Source: Hypsibius dujardini (Eukaryota > Tardigrada > Eutardigrada > Parachela > Hypsibiidae). Taken from it: a stretch of DNA of 24,352 nucleotides. The notes under the pieces are model-generated. The model searched no databases, was not told where the DNA came from, and saw only the letters and a list, made by a program, of their open reading frames with translations. Position numbers and translations under genes: made by a program. The stretch lies in NCBI GenBank assembly GCA_001579985.1, contig LRSR01010196.1:1-24352 (forward strand). Direction: 5' to 3'. Below are positions 19,893 through 24,352 of the stretch, piece by piece (position 1 is the first letter of the stretch; each line of letters starts with the position of its first letter).

Positions 19893-21789
19893 ATGGCGCA
19901 TCATATGCCGCAGGGATGCTTCAAACTGACCGTGCGCATGCAGCGCGACCACCCCAGCATCCCGTGGGGCTTCCGGATGCAAGGTTCGTGTGTGTGAGAC
20001 AACTTTAAAATCATCCTTTCGTAGAGAAACTTCTAAAATATTATCATCGGGTTATTTCATTTCTCATCTCATTATCAGACATGTTTTGGCATGATTAGTT
20101 AATTTTACAAGTCGCGCTGTCGCTTATCAATTTCTCTGATATTTTTCAGGCGGTGCGGACTTCAGTAACGTGCCTCTTTCGGTTCAGTCTGTAAGTCGGC
20201 CTCTTTCGAAGGATTACGGTTCGCGTAAAACATTTTAATAAATAAGCTGTCCAGTTAGTAGCTTCATTATTCTTTAATATATATAATAAAACATAATAAC
20301 AATAACAAATATACTTAAAAATCATGGACGGAGGAAAACAAATATATCCTCTTAGTAACATGTTCTTTCATTTTTTGTGTATGTATATATTGAAAGGTTA
20401 AGTTTAACCATAAAAACAATAATTTATTTTACATACTTTCTGGATTTTTTTCTTGGTCGAACAATTTGAGCTGTCCTAGTTAATATTATTGTGATGTTGT
20501 TATGTTTATTTGTTTTACTATTTCTGTAAGACGAAAAAATCAAGATTATTATTTACGATTCATCAAAAATCTTATTCAGGTGACCCCAGGATCATTAGCG
20601 GATGAGGTAAGGCGTGATTTTTACTAATCTCCGTGCGGACATTCTGTACGGAGGATGGGTGGATTTTGCCTGAATGACTATGTTCATAGTAATCTCTTAT
20701 TTTCATTTACTTTTATAGGGCTGATAAGGCTATTATTATACGACACGCTTGTTTTATGTTCAGGTGGGATTACAACCCGGTGACGTCATCACCGCTGTTG
20801 GCGACCCTCCCAACCCAGGTACCCAAAATAGCCGGGATATTCTGCCACTTTGACCTCCTTTTCGAAGTGCGCATACTCAGATCGGTTCGTCACGCTGCGT
20901 GAACGTCTGCGTGCCGAATGGATATGTCGCCCCATTTGATGATGCGTCAAAGACATGCTCTTGGTAATTATTTAACGTTGCAGTAATGGGGAATGCCCCT
21001 GTTTTTTGCAGCAATAAACTGGACCCACCCGGAAGCTCAGCAAGTCATTCGACAATGTATCGAATACCTGGTCCTCACCATCCAGCGGTACTGAATCCCT
21101 AGAAATTTGTGTCTGTATCTGTTGTGTCTGTGTCTGTGTTTGTGTCTGTGTCTGTGTTTGTGCCTGTATCTGTGTTTGTGTCTTTGTATGTGTCTGTGCC
21201 TGCGCTTGGATCTTGATGCTTATGTGCTGTAGTTATGTTTATGTCTGACAGCAATATCCTCTGAAAAACTTATAAAAATACAGGGGAGGAACGAGGATGT
21301 GGGAGATTGGACGATCGGCAGGAGCAGATCTCCCACAGGCTCAACCGGCACCCTTGAACCAGCGAAACCAGGCCGCCTCGGCGATTTCATCCGCCTTGCC
21401 ATTCGACAGCAAGTACATGGGCGGATCGGCCCCATCCTACGGGAGTAACACCAACTATAGTCAGCCGCAAGACTCATTTGTCCAGCATTCACTGGCTGCC
21501 AACAAACAGGATTTTAATTATGCTGGAACTAGCCATAACCGCAGTGCGCAGCCTTTCAATGGCGCAGGGCGTGGAGTAGGACATGCGGGATCGCCGCCGA
21601 TCACTCATAATCCGTACAACTCACCCATGGGATTATATTCACAGGACAACGCGAGTGACGCTTTTAACAAGCAATCAACGGCACTTCTTGGTGGCCTCAA
21701 CCGGTATGTCTTTATATATGAATGACAACATGCCAGACAATCCAGGAAATAACTGCAACCGGTGGCTCAACTGTCATTCGGTGTATCTA

Positions 21790-21844
<55 letters not shown>

Positions 21845-23124
21845 GATTGTTTGTCATCCATTAATCTACATGCCTGTCTATTTCCTGCTGAAGCTTTGCT
21901 TTAATTCTTAATTTTTTACCAGCACGATTATTCTTACCATAACCGCACCTTTATCAATTCGCACGTCTAACACAGGCATGCAAAATACCGAGAACTCTTT
22001 GCGGAGTCAATGGGCAAATCGCCAACTCCATATTCTCCATATAGTGGAGGGTCAGGAACTCTGAGCGCCACCCAGCAGGCAGTTCAACAAGTCGATCAGT
22101 ATGGCGATTTCGGCGGAAGCTTCGGACAGTCAGCCCAGAATCCCGGTCAGGGATCGTCGTACCAGCCCAACGGAGGTTATCAGTCTCAGAACAGTGGTGG
22201 TGGATCGGCAGTTCGCTCTGTGCGAGCTCCACAGACCATGGGTGCTGAACACTACCAGCAACCCACTAATCAGGTTCCCAAGTGTGCCGCATGCCAATCA
22301 GGCATCGTGTAAGTGACTTAATTTTTTCATTATCCCACATTCTACCAGAATATAGGGTGAAAATCATGCATAATGTAGTCACTAGGAGAAAAGCCGTAGC
22401 CCGTGAAAAAGCCAAACCAAAATAATCAGGTTTTCGTTGACAAAGATTTGGACAAAAAAAGTCCCTCAAAAATATTTCAAACACAGACACAGACATAGAC
22501 ACAGAGAGACAGACAGACACACACAGAAACAGATAATGTACTGTAGATGCACCAGAAACAGGCACATCCTCAGAGACAAACTCGAGCTCAGGCACCATTA
22601 GGCAAAACACTTACACTGACAGCCAAACGACACGGAGAAAAAAATCACCATACCACAAAAATTGACCAATGTTTGACATCTCCAATGTGCATTTTTGCAG
22701 TGGCGTTTTCGTACGGGTTCGCGGACAGCCGATGTGTGTGTCCTGTTACAAGTGCGCTCGATGTGGAATCCCGCTGAAAACGATCGGTAAAATAGTCTAC
22801 TAATTGATTTAAAAAAGGCGGTAGCGCCTACAGCCGGTCTAACATCTTTATTTCCAGGTCACTTCATCGTTGAGGATCAACTTTACTGGTAAGCGAGCCG
22901 GTCCTCCAGGCCATACCATGTCTCGATGGCAAGACTCACTCGCCGTTATGTTGCTGAACTGTTTTACTGTAATTGTAGCGAACAACACGCCAAACAGCTG
23001 ACAAGGTAACGATAAACACTGTTTACTTTTATTGCTGTTTTTTTCTCTCTTTTAAATCGTTTTCCTACTCCCTTCCAGACCCGGATACGATAACTATCAA
23101 TCTCAAACCGTCTACAACCGATAA
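19893..23124 (+). CDS. ALP/Enigma-family PDZ and LIM domain protein (PDLIM/Zasp type), 410 aa, 11 exons
   Basis: Exons: 19893-19983, 20150-20190, 20580-20606, 20764-20818, 21012-21087, 21284-21703, 21976-22308, 22701-22786, 22858-22888, 22979-23005 and 23079-23124 (TAA). The total of 1233 nt is phase-consistent. The PDZ domain spans about residues 8-95: the carboxylate-binding loop is PWGFRMQGG, followed by VTPGSLADEVGLQPGDVITAV. A Gly/Ser/Gln/Asn-rich linker holds a ZM-like motif at about 203-228 (HNPYNSPMGLYSQDN). One C-terminal LIM domain runs from Cys340 to His390 and includes SGIVGVFVRVRGQ, GHFIVEDQLYCEQHAKQ. This PDZ-ZM-single LIM layout is that of the ALP subfamily (PDLIM1-4), which binds alpha-actinin at Z-discs, dense bodies and stress fibres. 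Zinc ligands are C340, C343, C360, C363, C366, C369, C387 and H390; position 360 is Cys where relatives usually have His. Several exons are very small (27, 27, 31 nt). Isoforms with more LIM domains downstream are not supported. Confidence 0.93.
21108..21215. repeat. TGTGTCTG-type repeat in PDZ-LIM intron 5
   Basis: Irregular TGTGTCTGTGTT units after exon 5. It is the same type as the repeat in protamine intron 3. Confidence 0.75.
21786..21845. repeat. (TGTC)n microsatellite in PDZ-LIM intron 6
   Basis: About 60 bp of nearly perfect TGTC units, in the sense orientation of this plus-strand gene. Confidence 0.95.
22480..22535. repeat. GACA-type repeat in PDZ-LIM intron 7
   Basis: ACACAGACACAGACATAGACA followed by AGACAGACAGACACACAC on the plus strand, complementary in type to intron 6. 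Confidence 0.75.
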
Positions 23125-24352
23125 GGCCGTTCGTTTGGACGGAAAAAATCAAGCAGTACCATCTGGAGGCGGACTCTTACGGCGCTGTATATAACGATAT
23201 AACGACCGGAAGTGGCCTTAATTGCTTGCCTCTGCGCTACACCCCGAGAACTTCTGCATTTTAACTCTTCACTAGACAATATAATTTTTCTGCTGTAGCT
23301 GTGTGCATNACCCCCCCCCCTTCTGAAGGAACCCATTTTCGTGTACACCAGCTCTTCTGCACCAGCTCCTGAGTGGGACGATATAGTCTGCTGAATGACA
23401 TTTTATTTTCCCATATTTATACGTAATTCTTGTCAAGATTGCTGTGAAATTTCGTACTCATATCGGCATAAAAAAATACATCTGCGAGATGAAGCAGTTT
23501 ATTTCCTCAAGTTAGACTTCAGGCCTCAGACCCTTATATGGTGGCATTCAGATAATCAATGAAAATGAATTTGGTCAATCAATCAATCAATTAACCCATC
23601 TAAACTACCAATGCATCAAAATTCTATAATTCTCGCCAATCAACCGATCCATCAATCAAATCTTCTATGTATCGAATTGGTAAACAGGCCGGTTCCTGGC
23701 CTCAGCAACGTTCATTGCTCCGAAAGTTTGCCACGCTACGATTATTCATGAAATTCGAAACGCTCCACTTAAGACCAATCCATAGAGATTCATATCGGCG
23801 AATGGATTTGATTTGTGGTGCAATGCGGCGGATTCCGAGCGGGCGACCTTCAGCATATAGGGAATAATCAAAATAGGGATTAATTGAGCAGTATATCTGA
23901 TTTGACCTTGACTGCTTTGTCTTTGAAATCATTTTTATTCTCGATTGCGATTAAATATTGTCAAGTTCCCTTACAGATTGTTTTTGTCTGAAAATGCACA
24001 AACAAGGCACACAGGTCTTTAGCATTGATTGTCCGATTGTGATGCAAGACTAAGTCTGAATGAAGATCGATTGATTGATTGATTTTTAACGGGAAAATGC
24101 GATTTCGTTTCGACTGGATCTGTTCCGTAGAAGAACTTCCGCATTTGGCCGTTGCCTTTCTGAAAAGAATTCGTTTATGGCCGTCTGTTTTCTCTTCGTC
24201 GAAGGCCATTTCGAGAGCCATTCATCATTCCGTTCTCCGGAGAGACCGTTCCCCCGGACTCAGGGGGGCAAGGAGTTGCCAAGGCCCCATTTGCATTGAT
24301 ACGATCTGCAGTAAATCTCCACCGGGCTCCTTTCACGCCTACAGTCTGTGGT
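23125..24352. other. 3' flank of the PDZ-LIM gene, no further gene recognised
   Basis: It includes the 3' untranslated region of the PDZ-LIM gene, one undetermined base (N, 23309) before a C10 run, TCAA repeats at 23576-23590 and a TTGA run at 24068-24085. A minus-strand frame at 24221-23961 starts MALEMAFDEEKTDGHKR and could be a first exon of a gene, but no donor or family match is seen. Confidence 0.4.

Noticed and set aside
23309-23320. Undetermined base followed by a C10 run
   Set aside because: Most likely a sequencing or assembly ambiguity in a homopolymer within the 3' flank, not a biological signal.
23961-24221. Minus-strand frame starting MALEMAFDEEKT
   Set aside because: It begins with plausible protein sequence but runs into a TTGA repeat without a convincing donor and has no recognised family. 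It is too close to the window edge to judge.

Overview
The window is nuclear DNA from an invertebrate animal. Nearly all coding sequence lies in short exons with GT-AG introns, the gene families are animal-specific (heme peroxidase, BAP1, PDZ-LIM, CHCHD7), and a 5S rRNA gene is present. Introns are short (37, 71, 73, 73, 79, 89, 90, 90 and 92 nt, the rest mostly 120-600 nt), and TGTC/GACA and TCAA microsatellites fill introns and spacers. The very short introns and a candidate spliced-leader RNA would suit a flatworm or another trans-splicing lophotrochozoan, but the species cannot be fixed from the sequence. All exon models were built by hand from splice signals and reading phase; in every model the phases match at every junction.

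Left part (1-3829). A 235-bp inverted repeat (566-800) is followed by an unrecognised four-exon gene on the minus strand (1000-2197) that contains a 37-nt intron. On the plus strand, starting inside the antisense of that gene's first exon, is a 74-residue arginine-rich protamine-like gene (2145-3147). It is split into five tiny phase-0 exons.

Middle (3830-11202). A 12-exon secreted animal heme peroxidase of 956 aa lies on the minus strand (3830-9329). Upstream of it on the same strand is a complete three-exon CHCHD7/Cox23-type twin CX9C gene (10162-11202).

RNA block (11203-13853). It holds an intact 5S rRNA gene on the minus strand (12405-12522). About 130 nt away, in divergent orientation, is a candidate spliced-leader RNA gene (about 12655-12790), with a stem that pairs the donor site, a second hairpin, an Sm-like site and a 3' hairpin.

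Right part (13854-24352). An 11-exon BAP1/Calypso H2A deubiquitinase of 726 aa is on the minus strand (13854-18321). It is divergent from an 11-exon ALP/Enigma-type PDZ-LIM protein of 410 aa on the plus strand (19893-23124). About 1.2 kb of sequence with no supported gene follows.

The genes do not form one pathway. The most notable items are the split protamine, the SL RNA candidate next to 5S rRNA, and the peroxidase lacking both residues that normally tether heme covalently.
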